The notes under the pieces are model-generated. The model saw nothing but the letters and a program-made list of their open reading frames with translations, was not told the origin of the DNA and searched no databases. Source: Catenovulum adriaticum (lineage in GTDB: Bacteria; Pseudomonadota; Gammaproteobacteria; Enterobacterales; Alteromonadaceae). Taken from it: 64,000 bases of DNA. The translations under genes and the position numbers were made by a program. Where the stretch lies: assembly GCF_026725475.1 (NCBI RefSeq), contig NZ_CP109965.1:3134345-3198344 (forward strand). Direction: 5' to 3'. Of this stretch, positions 32,120 to 40,671 are shown in pieces; the first letter of the stretch is position 1, and every line of letters begins with the position of its first letter.

Positions 32120-33329
32120 ATCTGGCACCTGCTGGTAATTTCGCTGAATTATCTTGCTGTTCTTTAGGTTCAACTTGTGGTTCAACTTGTGGTTTAACTT
32201 TAGATTCAAGCTCAGCATTTATGGCTTTGCTGGCTTTGTTAGTTAAGTTGAACTTGGTTTTAACCCAAGGCAAAAAGTATTCTTGGTACAAACTTGCTAA
32301 ACCATTCGGAAAGAACAGCACAACGCTAATGAACAAAGCGCCCATTGCGAATAACCAAAGTTCAGGAAAGGTTTCAGAAAAAGTAGTTTTTGCAAAATTA
32401 ACTAATAATGCACCGTAAATTGCGCCAAATATCGATAAACGACCACCAACGGCACATAAGATAACCATTTCAATTGAAGGCACTATGCCCACAAATGTTG
32501 GTGACATAAATCCGACTTGCAATGTAAACATGGCGCCGCCTAGTGCTGAAAATAGCGCCCCTAAGCAGAATACAAATATTTTGAAATTTGAAACGTCATA
32601 GCCCGAGAAACGCACCCTTTCTTCACGAACTCGCATTGCAACTAAGATGCGACCCAATTTATTTTTACGAACAAATTGAGCTATCACTAAGCAGATAAAC
32701 AATAAAACTAAATTAACAAAATATAATAGGTATTTAGCGCTGTCGGTACGAATATCCCAACCCAAGAAAGTTCTTAAATCAGTGATCCCGTTTACACCTC
32801 CGGTAAAACCTTGCTGACCAATAATTAAGATAGTTAAAATGGCAGCGATAGCTTGGGTAATAATCGCAAAATAAACACCCCCTACACGCCGCTTAAACAT
32901 GGCTACACCAATAAAGAATGCAAATACTGTGGGTACAACCATCACAGCTAAAATAGTAAAAGGTAAACTATGGAAGGGTTCCCAAAACCAAGGAAGCTCG
33001 GTTATTTGGTTCCAGTCCATAAAATCAGGAATACCAGGCGTTGATTGAATCGCTGTATTTTCAGGGCTTGAAGCCTCAAGCTTTAAAAACATAGCCATGC
33101 AATAACCGCCTAGCCCAAAGAAAATTCCCTGACCTAAGCTCAAAATGCCACCATAACCCCAGCATAAAACTAACCCTAAAGCGACAAAGGCATAAGTTAA
33201 ATATTTTCCAACTAGGTTAAGCCTAAAAATATCCATAGTTAGCGGAAAAACAATCGCTAGAATTGCAGCTAATACAGCAAAAGCGACCAAATCATTGCGC
33301 GGAAATATCTGTTTTAATGAATGCATCAT
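32109..33329 (-). CDS. urtC: Urea/amide ABC transporter permease UrtC
   Basis: 406 residues, a LivM-type permease with about ten membrane segments (FAVLAAILAIVFPLTMDIF, YLTYAFVALGLVLCWGYG, LGGALFSALGG-like end). It has the LSLGQGIFFGLGGYCMAMF loop. The C-terminal tail (about 360-406) is hydrophilic, with a duplicated PQVEPQVEP caused by tandem 12-bp repeats at 32167-32190. It lies 10 bp after urtB, all on the minus strand. Confidence 0.92.
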   Translation of the reverse strand: MMHSLKQIFPRNDLVAFAVLAAILAIVFPLTMDIFRLNLVGKYLTYAFVALGLVLCWGYGGILSLGQGIFFGLGGYCMAMFLKLEASSPENTAIQSTPGIPDFMDWNQITELPWFWEPFHSLPFTILAVMVVPTVFAFFIGVAMFKRRVGGVYFAIITQAIAAILTILIIGQQGFTGGVNGITDLRTFLGWDIRTDSAKYLLYFVNLVLLFICLVIAQFVRKNKLGRILVAMRVREERVRFSGYDVSNFKIFVFCLGALFSALGGAMFTLQVGFMSPTFVGIVPSIEMVILCAVGGRLSIFGAIYGALLVNFAKTTFSETFPELWLFAMGALFISVVLFFPNGLASLYQEYFLPWVKTKFNLTNKASKAINAELESKVKPQVEPQVEPKEQQDNSAKLPAGARYES

Positions 33330-33339
33330 AATATTATCC

Positions 33340-34266
33340 TTAGTGACGGATTTTCATCGCGAATAGGCCTTGTGGTCGAAGCATCAATATGCCGACAACA
33401 AACAACAAGGTCAGTACCTTAGCCATAGAACCACTCAAGAAGAACTCCATGGTAGATTGAGCTTGTGAAATTGAAAAAGCTGAAGCTATTGTGCCAAGTA
33501 AACTTTGTGCACCACCAAAAACAACAACTAAGAAAGTATCAACAATATAAAGCTGTCCAGAAGTTGGGCCCGTTGAACCAACCATGGTAAATGCACTGCC
33601 TGCAATACCAGCAATACCACAACCTAATCCAAAAGTTACACGATCTACTTTTTCGGTATTAATGCCAACTGCGCTTGCCATTGGTCTATTTTGAACAACC
33701 GCTCTAACTTGACGTCCCCAACCTGATCGATACATCAACCAATACACGCTTAACGCGATGACTAACGTTAGGATCATCACAAAAATACCGTTAATTGGCA
33801 CTTCTATAATATCGGTCAGTGCGTAAGAGCCCATCATCCAATCGGGTAAACTCACACCCACTTCTCTTGCGCCAAAAATAGTACGATAAAGCTGCTGTAA
33901 AATTAAACTTAATCCCCAAGTTGCTAACAAGGTATCTAAAGGGCGTTTATATAAGAAACGAATTAACCCCCATTCAACAGCCATCCCGAGTAAAAATGTG
34001 ACCCCAAATGCCAGCACCATGGCAACAAAAAAGTAACCTACAAATAAACTAGGCAGGTATTCAGCAAACACATTGGAAGTCAAATAAGTAATATAAGCCC
34101 CCAAAATCATAAACTCACCGTGAGCCATATTTATCACACCCATTTGGCCAAAAATAATTGCCAAACCAAGCGCCATTAAAACAAGCACAGAAAAGAGTAT
34201 TAAGCCGGCAAAGCCTTGCATTGCAAAAATTGCCGTTAGTTCAGATGCGCTGTATTCAGCAAACAT
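33340..34266 (-). CDS. urtB: Urea/amide ABC transporter permease UrtB
   Basis: 308 residues, a LivH-type permease with about eight membrane segments and the family EAA-like loop. Motifs include FGQMGVINMAHGEFMILGAY and RPMASAVGINTEKVDRVTFGLGCGIAGIAG. It lacks the long N-terminal extension seen in some UrtB proteins. GGAGG precedes the ATG. It follows urtA by 79 bp containing a strong hairpin. Confidence 0.93.
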   Translation of the reverse strand: MFAEYSASELTAIFAMQGFAGLILFSVLVLMALGLAIIFGQMGVINMAHGEFMILGAYITYLTSNVFAEYLPSLFVGYFFVAMVLAFGVTFLLGMAVEWGLIRFLYKRPLDTLLATWGLSLILQQLYRTIFGAREVGVSLPDWMMGSYALTDIIEVPINGIFVMILTLVIALSVYWLMYRSGWGRQVRAVVQNRPMASAVGINTEKVDRVTFGLGCGIAGIAGSAFTMVGSTGPTSGQLYIVDTFLVVVFGGAQSLLGTIASAFSISQAQSTMEFFLSGSMAKVLTLLFVVGILMLRPQGLFAMKIRH

Positions 34267-34312
34267 ATCCCCATCCTCCGGTCATATTGAAACATCTTGT
34301 AATGATGAGATA

Positions 34313-34336
34313 GCGTGGGCTAAAACTAACCCACGC
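34313..34336 (-). promoter_or_regulatory. Intercistronic hairpin between urtA and urtB
   Basis: GCGTGGG at 34313-34319 pairs with CCCACGC at 34330-34336 around a 10-base loop. There is no T run afterwards on the minus strand. Hairpins in this place after a binding-protein gene commonly protect its mRNA and allow more binding protein than permease; that role is inferred here. Confidence 0.55.
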
Positions 34337-34345
34337 CAAGAGGTT

Positions 34346-35587
34346 TTATTGGTAACCTTTAGGGAACGGGTTAGGTTCCATCAACTCGTCAGTTTCATAA
34401 ACAATATCGTATTGACCGTCTGCTTGAGCATGACCGATACGCGTTTTAGACCAAAGGTGATGATTTTCATGGATACGAACATAGCCTTCAGGTGCAGTGG
34501 TTAATTCAATTCCTGGTGAAGCCGCTCTAACTTTATCGATATCGAAAGATCCTGCTTTTTCGACCGCCGCTTTCCATAACCAAGGACCTAAATATGCAGC
34601 TTGCGTTACGTCGCCAATAACAATGTCGTCTCCCCAGCGCTTTTTAAATGCCGATACGAAAGATTCATTATTTTTATTTTCAATGCTTTGAAAATATTTC
34701 ATCGCAGCATAAGCACCTTCAATATTTTCGCCGCCAATACCTAAAATTTCATCTTCAGTTACTGAGATAGTCAGTACCAATGGCTTTTCTTTAGTCATAT
34801 CAATGCCAGCGGCTTTTAATTGCTTGTAAAAGGCAACGTTAGAACCACCTACCACAATCGCATAAATAACATCTGGTTTCTTAAGCTTTATTTTGTTGAT
34901 AACAGAGTTAAATTGGGTGTGGCCAAGTGGGTAGTATTCTTCGCCAACCACTTTAAGACCTAACTTTTGGATGTGTTTACGCGCTATTTTGTTAGAGGTT
35001 CTGGGCCAAATATAATCAGAACCCAACAAGAAGAATTTTTCTGCCCCTTTATTTTTAACCAGCCAGTCAATCCCTGCAAGAATCTGTTGAGTCGCTTCTT
35101 GCCCTGTATAAATAACGTTTGGTGACTGCTCTAAGCCTTCATAAAACGTCGGGTAATATAACATCCCGTTATATTGCTCAAACACAGGTAAAACGGCTTT
35201 ACGAGACGCTGAAGTCCAACATCCAAAAACGGCCGCAACTTTGTCGTTAACTAATAACTTTTTCGACTTTTCAGCAAACGTCGGCCAATCACTTGCGCCA
35301 TCTTCCTGCACATATTCAATTTTACGACCCAATACACCACCCATGGCATTTATTTGTTCAATCGCAAGCTTTTCAGCCTGGACAGAACCTGTTTCACTAA
35401 TCGCCATGGTGCCGGTTACTGAATGTAAAATACCAACCTTAACTGTATCTTCTGTTACAGCTAAGCCTGTGGTATTCACGTCGGCTGCATGTGCCTGAGA
35501 ATAAGTGGCTAAAGAGATAGCCAGTGGAAGCGCTAACTTTTTAAGTAAGCCACTTACTTTTGTTTTTATTCCTGATTGTGTTTTCAT
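34346..35587 (-). CDS. urtA: Urea/amide ABC transporter substrate-binding protein UrtA
   Basis: 413 residues, a periplasmic type I binding protein. The signal peptide runs about 1-34 (KLALPLAISLATYSQAHA). It has the urea-binding family blocks ILHSVTGTMAISETGSVQAE, GCWTSASRKAVLPVFEQYNGML, YYPTFYEGLEQSPNVIYTGQE, and ends LMEPNPFPKGYQ. Close relatives bind urea; relatives linked to formamidase (FmdD) bind short amides. It is first in the urtABCDE-fmdA order, divergent from the NCS1-kinase gene over 288 bp. AAGGTGG precedes the ATG. Two copies of TTATCCGAAAG lie 17 bp apart upstream. Confidence 0.95.
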   Translation of the reverse strand: MKTQSGIKTKVSGLLKKLALPLAISLATYSQAHAADVNTTGLAVTEDTVKVGILHSVTGTMAISETGSVQAEKLAIEQINAMGGVLGRKIEYVQEDGASDWPTFAEKSKKLLVNDKVAAVFGCWTSASRKAVLPVFEQYNGMLYYPTFYEGLEQSPNVIYTGQEATQQILAGIDWLVKNKGAEKFFLLGSDYIWPRTSNKIARKHIQKLGLKVVGEEYYPLGHTQFNSVINKIKLKKPDVIYAIVVGGSNVAFYKQLKAAGIDMTKEKPLVLTISVTEDEILGIGGENIEGAYAAMKYFQSIENKNNESFVSAFKKRWGDDIVIGDVTQAAYLGPWLWKAAVEKAGSFDIDKVRAASPGIELTTAPEGYVRIHENHHLWSKTRIGHAQADGQYDIVYETDELMEPNPFPKGYQ

Positions 35588-35603
35588 ATCGCCACCTTGT
35601 TTA

Positions 35604-35631
35604 ATTATCCGAAAGTTTAGTTATCCGAAAG
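35604..35631. promoter_or_regulatory. Direct repeat TTATCCGAAAG upstream of urtA
   Basis: The 11-mer occurs at 35604-35614 and 35621-35631, 17 bp apart, and 17 bp upstream of the urtA ATG at its nearest. Tandem sites in the leader of a regulated operon may bind a response regulator such as the LuxR-type protein of 39250-40152, or act at the RNA level. Function is inferred. Confidence 0.35.
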
Positions 35632-35875
35632 CTTTAAAAGTTGAGCTCTTAAGCTAGTTAATCAGTCTACGCATTTCGAAAAATCAAACTATTAGCGCAA
35701 TGCACTAGCCAACTGCGTTATTTAGCCCTGGTACATTTCACTTAAACGGATACGTTAATTGACGTATATAAATAGGATTTAAATCTCATCAAAATTTAAT
35801 TTGCCAATATGGCTTATTCATTGCTACAGCTTCATTCTTTATTGAATCTCTAAGATCAAGTCATCAGGTAATAAA

Positions 35876-38800
35876 ATGTCTGCAGAACAAGATATATTTC
35901 GAGTTAGACGAAACTACAATAAATGGGTTGCTGACCACACATTAGAAGATTATTCATTACGCTTTACAGCCAAATCGGCTAGACAATGGTCTTGTTCACA
36001 AATCGCTATTACAGCTATCGGTGCGATTTCTTTTTTGGCTTTGGAAGCAATTGGTGGCGTTATGACCTTGTCTTATGGGTTCACTAATTCTGTTCTTGCC
36101 ATTTTACTTGTCTCTTTAATTATTTTTTTAACCGCTTTACCAATTTGCTATCACGCAGCTAAAAATGGAATAGATATAGATTTACTAACGCGGGGCGCAG
36201 GGTTTGGCTATATAGGCTCAACGATTACATCGCTTATTTATGCCAGTTTCACTTTTATTTTTTTCGCTATTGAAGCGGCTATTATGGCGATGGCTTTGCA
36301 ATTGACTTTAAACATACCGCTATACATAGGCTATTTTTTATCTGCTGTGATGGTTATTCCTTTAGTCACTCATGGCATCACCCAAATAAGTAAATTTCAA
36401 CGTTGGACTCAGCCCATTTGGATGTTTTTACAAATTATCCCTTTAATTTTTATTGCTATTTACGAGTGGCAAGCTTTTGAAGGTTGGACAAATTACGAGC
36501 TAAACTCACTGGATAATCAAAATTCTAATCATTTTCAGTTGCTACTTTTTGGTGCAGCCGCTTCTATCATGTTTTCTTTAATAGCCCAAGTTGGTGAGCA
36601 AGTTGATTTTTTACGGTTTTTACCTCAGAAAAAAAACAATCCAAAACAATGGCTAAGTGCATTAATTTTGGCCGGCCCAGGTTGGATTATTGTTGGCGCT
36701 ACTAAAATTTTAATTGGTTCTTTTTTAGTTTATTTGGCTATTAGCCATGGCGTTGCACCTCAGTTAGCCATTGATCCTAATCATATGTATTTAGTTGCTT
36801 TTAGCTATTTAAGTAATAATCCAAATATTGTTTTAATATTAGTGGGTTGTTTTGTTGTTATTTCACAACTAAAAATTAATGTCACTAATGCCTATGCTGG
36901 CTCTATTGCTTGGTCAAATTTCTTTTCACGTATCACCCAAAATCATCCAGGTCGTGTTGTTTGGCTGATATTTAATGTTGCGATTGCCATTTTATTAATG
37001 GAATTAGAAATTTTCACTATGATGGAAAAAACCCTCTCAATATACGGTTTAATAGCCGTTGCTTGGGTTGGTTCGCTTGTTGCTGATCTAACAATAAATA
37101 TGTTTCTTGGGTTAAGACCAAAAGAAATAGAATTTAAGCGTGCCTATTTATATGATATTAATCCGGTTGGATTTGGCTCTATGCTGATCGCGTCTATGTT
37201 AGGTATTTTCTTACATTTAGGATTTTTTGGACCTGTAGGCGCTGCATTAGCATCATTTATAACGCTGGGTTCCACTTTTATATTAGCGCCCTTTATTGCA
37301 TTTATAACTCAAGGCAAGTTTTATATTGCACGTAAAAATTTAATTTCTGAGTCTTACCCAAGCGTAAGCGTAATAAAGTGCTGTATTTGCGAGCATCAAT
37401 TTGAGCAAGAAGATATGTCTCTTTGTCCAGCTTACACGGGCGCTATATGTTCTTTATGCTGTTCGCTGGATACTCGTTGCCGCGATCAATGCAAATCAAA
37501 TGCGCGTTTTTATGATCAGTTTTTTAGTTTATTAAAACTCATATTACCGCGACATTGGGCCAACAGAATAAACACTAAAATTTTTAGCTTCTTAGGTTTA
37601 ATCGCTTTAGCTATATTATTAATATTTGGCTTACTCACTTTTATCTATGCCCAAATCGTATTAGAGACTCAAATAAATACCGATCTGCTGCAAAGTGCAC
37701 TTATAAAATCCTCCTTTATTTTAATTATCATTAGCGCGGTTATTTGCTGGGTGTTTATTTTGATGAGCGAAAGTAGAAGAGTATCAATTAACGAAACACG
37801 CCAACAAACCCGATTATTAAAACAAGAAATTTCAGCCCATAAAAAAACCGATCAAGAGTTACAAGACGCCAAAGAAATAGCTGAAGCTGCAAATCAAGCC
37901 AAGAGTCGATATTTAGCTGGAATCAGCCACGAATTAAGATCGCCCCTCAATGCTATTTCGGGATATGCACAGCTATTGGGGAAAAATAAAATAGCCGCCG
38001 ATAGAACAGAGCAAGCAGTTGAAGTTATTCGCCGAAGCAGTGAATATTTAGCAGATTTGATCGAAGGTTTATTAGATATATCCAAAATTGAAGCCGGTAA
38101 ATTAGATTTAATAAAAACGGAAGTCCATTTACCTTCTTTAATCAATCAAATCGTGAGTATGTTTAAACTGCAAGCAGAAAATAAATCTATCGACTTTATA
38201 CACGACATTCAGGGCCGCTTACCAGAATGGGTTCGTACCGATGAAAAACGTTTACGACAGATACTGATAAATTTACTCTCAAATGCCATTAAATTTACAC
38301 ATCAAGGACAAGTGAAATTTGATATAACTTATAAAAATGAAGTCGCCAATTTTATTATTACAGATACTGGTGTAGGCATAGATAAAAGTGAGTACCAAAA
38401 CATTTTCAAACCTTTTGAGCGGATCAGAAAACCCGGTGAGCCTTATGTTTCAGGCACTGGGTTAGGCTTAACGATAACACGGTTATTAACCGAAATAATG
38501 GGCGGTAATATTTCACTAACCAGTCAAAAAGGACAAGGTAGCCAATTTGTTGTTAGCATAATGCTTAGCGGTTTAAGCAAAAAAACGACGTTATCAACAC
38601 ATAAAAGCCTTTCTATTAAAGGCATAAAAGAAGGCCACAAGCTACTCATGTTGGTTGATGACGATCCAACTCACCGAAGGTTAATAAAAGACTCGCTCAG
38701 TATTATTGGTTTTTCTATTATAGAAGCTGCAGATGGATTTGAATGTTTAAGTTTACTTGAAGGCTGCCGACCAGACCTATTTTTATTAGATGTTTCTATG

Positions 38801-39253
38801 CCTGGTATGACAGGGTTTGAGTTATCTAAAGTATTACGTGAAAAAAATATAAATGCGCCAATCATCATGGTGTCAGCAGACGCGAGAGAAAATCAGTTAC
38901 AAGATACTGAACAACATGCGCACAACGATTATGTAGTCAAACCAGTACAATTAGATACCTTAACAGAAAAAATTGGCCAGCACTTAAATATAAAATGGTG
39001 CTACGACGACAAAATATCCCAGCCTGAGATAAAGAAAAATGGCGCTAATTTTAACCCAGACAAAATTCCAGAAAATATTATTAGTGAATTAATTGCATTA
39101 ACTGAAATGGGTTACCACAAAGCGCTATTAAATAAATTACAAAAACTCCAAAGTGACAAATTAGTTAGCCCTGATTTTGTCGCCCAATTAATCACTTTAT
39201 GCAATAAATTTCAATTTAAACAGATAAGTCAAATATTGCGAGATGCCTTATGA
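35876..39253 (+). CDS. Hybrid sensor histidine kinase with NCS1 permease-like input domain
   Basis: 1125 residues. About 1-490 resembles the NCS1 purine/cytosine permease family (start DHTLEDYSLRFTAKSARQWS, GAISFLALEAIGGVMTL) with about twelve membrane segments. A cysteine-rich segment follows at 502-540 (CCICEHQF...C..AYTGAICSLCCS...CRDQC), then two more membrane helices (about 565-640). Next come a HisKA domain with phospho-acceptor His685 (GISHELRSPLNAISGYAQL), HATPase_c (LINLLSNAIKFT, DTGVGIDKS, GTGLGLTI), and a receiver domain with Asp972 (LLDVSMPGMTG). No Hpt domain is seen. It overlaps the response-regulator gene by 4 bp and is divergent from urtABCDE-fmdA. It probably senses a ligand bound or carried by its permease part and controls those genes. 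Confidence 0.9.
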   Translation: MSAEQDIFRVRRNYNKWVADHTLEDYSLRFTAKSARQWSCSQIAITAIGAISFLALEAIGGVMTLSYGFTNSVLAILLVSLIIFLTALPICYHAAKNGIDIDLLTRGAGFGYIGSTITSLIYASFTFIFFAIEAAIMAMALQLTLNIPLYIGYFLSAVMVIPLVTHGITQISKFQRWTQPIWMFLQIIPLIFIAIYEWQAFEGWTNYELNSLDNQNSNHFQLLLFGAAASIMFSLIAQVGEQVDFLRFLPQKKNNPKQWLSALILAGPGWIIVGATKILIGSFLVYLAISHGVAPQLAIDPNHMYLVAFSYLSNNPNIVLILVGCFVVISQLKINVTNAYAGSIAWSNFFSRITQNHPGRVVWLIFNVAIAILLMELEIFTMMEKTLSIYGLIAVAWVGSLVADLTINMFLGLRPKEIEFKRAYLYDINPVGFGSMLIASMLGIFLHLGFFGPVGAALASFITLGSTFILAPFIAFITQGKFYIARKNLISESYPSVSVIKCCICEHQFEQEDMSLCPAYTGAICSLCCSLDTRCRDQCKSNARFYDQFFSLLKLILPRHWANRINTKIFSFLGLIALAILLIFGLLTFIYAQIVLETQINTDLLQSALIKSSFILIIISAVICWVFILMSESRRVSINETRQQTRLLKQEISAHKKTDQELQDAKEIAEAANQAKSRYLAGISHELRSPLNAISGYAQLLGKNKIAADRTEQAVEVIRRSSEYLADLIEGLLDISKIEAGKLDLIKTEVHLPSLINQIVSMFKLQAENKSIDFIHDIQGRLPEWVRTDEKRLRQILINLLSNAIKFTHQGQVKFDITYKNEVANFIITDTGVGIDKSEYQNIFKPFERIRKPGEPYVSGTGLGLTITRLLTEIMGGNISLTSQKGQGSQFVVSIMLSGLSKKTTLSTHKSLSIKGIKEGHKLLMLVDDDPTHRRLIKDSLSIIGFSIIEAADGFECLSLLEGCRPDLFLLDVSMPGMTGFELSKVLREKNINAPIIMVSADARENQLQDTEQHAHNDYVVKPVQLDTLTEKIGQHLNIKWCYDDKISQPEIKKNGANFNPDKIPENIISELIALTEMGYHKALLNKLQKLQSDKLVSPDFVAQLITLCNKFQFKQISQILRDAL

Positions 39254-40152
39254 CAACGCACAAAAAACAGAAAAATGTTGTGCTAATAGTTGATGATTCA
39301 CCGGAAACATTAAGTATGTTAAATGACGCTTTAGACGGTCAAAATTTAACTTTATTAATCGCTATGGAAGGCCAACAAGCAGTCACTATAGCCGAGAATA
39401 TAAACCCAGATATCATTTTGATGGATGCTATGATGCCTAATATGGATGGCTTTGAGGCATGTAAAACTATAAAACAGATACCTCAACTCAAACACACTCC
39501 TGTTATTTTTATGACTGGAATGAGCGATACGCAAAGTATCAAAAAAGGGTTTGCTGCAGGAGGAACAGATTATATAACTAAACCAATTAACCCTGACGAG
39601 CTCATCGTTAGAATGCAATCACACTTATCTAATGCAAAAGCCACCATACACGCTCAGCAAGCACTCGACAACTCAGGACAGTTTTTGCTGGCTATCAATC
39701 ATCAAGGCCAAATAAAATGGGCTACGCCCCAAACTTATCAGCTCTTTGAATTAGCTGGCGCAGACGAAACTTGGATAACTAGTGTGCTTGCAAAAAAATT
39801 ATCTAATTTTATCAATGATGCAGACAAAAGACAGTTTCCTATCAAAGTGCAAGCAAAGTTAAAGCAGCTTGAATTAAAGTACATTTCTGAAACCGATGAA
39901 AATGAATATTTATTGAGGCTGTCTAATTTAGAGCAGCCTAACGAAACAGCAATGCTACGCGAGCGCTACCCGCTCACAGAGCGTGAATCAGAAGTTTTGC
40001 TATGGATAAGTAAGGGAAAAACAAACAGAGAAATAGCAATAGTGCTTAGTATGAGCCCAAGAACGGTTAATAAACATCTTGAACAAATTTTCAAAAAATT
40101 AAGTGTCGAGAATAGGACGTCTGCCGCCGCCATGGCGCTAAGGTGTTTATAA
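39250..40152 (+). CDS. LuxR-type response regulator
   Basis: 300 residues. The receiver domain is at 1-125 with phospho-acceptor Asp59 (IILMDAMMPNMDGF) and acidic pocket VDD14-16. A middle stretch (about 125-230, AINHQGQIKWATPQTYQLFE) has a PAS-like look. A LuxR/NarL HTH is at about 235-297 (LTERESEVLLWISKGKTNREIA, then MSPRTVNKHLEQIFKKL). ATGA overlap with the kinase makes translation coupled, so it is the cognate partner. The divergent urt-fmd operon is the likely target. A bidirectional terminator follows. Confidence 0.92.
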   Translation: MTTHKKQKNVVLIVDDSPETLSMLNDALDGQNLTLLIAMEGQQAVTIAENINPDIILMDAMMPNMDGFEACKTIKQIPQLKHTPVIFMTGMSDTQSIKKGFAAGGTDYITKPINPDELIVRMQSHLSNAKATIHAQQALDNSGQFLLAINHQGQIKWATPQTYQLFELAGADETWITSVLAKKLSNFINDADKRQFPIKVQAKLKQLELKYISETDENEYLLRLSNLEQPNETAMLRERYPLTERESEVLLWISKGKTNREIAIVLSMSPRTVNKHLEQIFKKLSVENRTSAAAMALRCL

Positions 40153-40167
40153 TAAGTTTTAGAAAGC

Positions 40168-40194
40168 AAAAAGGACAGCAAAGCTGTCCTTTTT
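40168..40194. terminator. Bidirectional Rho-independent terminator
   Basis: AAAAAGGACAGC pairs with GCTGTCCTTTTT around AAA. A-runs and T-runs on both sides make it work for the response-regulator gene (plus) and the atp operon (minus), which converge here. Confidence 0.9.
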
Positions 40195-40227
40195 AGTATT
40201 TAACTAGGTTTGCCTAACGCAAAACAG

Positions 40228-40644
40228 TTATTTTGTACGTCGACGCATCTCTTCGATCACTCTGATTTGTGCAACTGCTTTAGCTAGCTCCATGGCTGCT
40301 TCAGCGTAATTCAAATCAGACGATGAATTATGGATGTGTTCTTCAGCACGGCGTTTGGCATCAACAGCTGCTTGTTCATCAAGGTCTTCACCGCGTACTG
40401 CAACATCAGCCAAAACGACGATGCCGTTTGGTTGAACTTCTAGTACGCCGCCTGATAAATAAATCAGCTCTTCTTTACCAAACTGCTTAATTAGTTTAAC
40501 CATACCAGGCTTAATGGGTGTAATTAAAGGAGCATGGCCGTATTGTACGCCAAGCTCACCTTCAATACCCGATACCCTGATAGACTCAACTAAACCGGAG
40601 AAGATTTTCTCTTCGGCGCTGACCACATCTAAATGAGTTGTCAT
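40228..40644 (-). CDS. atpC: ATP synthase F1 subunit epsilon
   Basis: 138 residues, rotor-stalk subunit of F1 that couples c-ring rotation and inhibits ATPase. It has the N-terminal beta-sandwich (THLDVVSAEEKIFSGLVES, GELGVQYGHAPLITPI) and the C-terminal helical hairpin (AKRRAEEHI to VIEEMRRRTK). An in-frame GTG nine bases upstream lies within the Shine-Dalgarno site (AAAGGTGG), so I use the ATG at 40644. Last gene of the atp operon, 28 bp after atpD's stop. Confidence 0.97.
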   Translation of the reverse strand: MTTHLDVVSAEEKIFSGLVESIRVSGIEGELGVQYGHAPLITPIKPGMVKLIKQFGKEELIYLSGGVLEVQPNGIVVLADVAVRGEDLDEQAAVDAKRRAEEHIHNSSSDLNYAEAAMELAKAVAQIRVIEEMRRRTK

Positions 40645-40671
40645 AGCTGCCACCTTTCACCTCCGGTTGAA

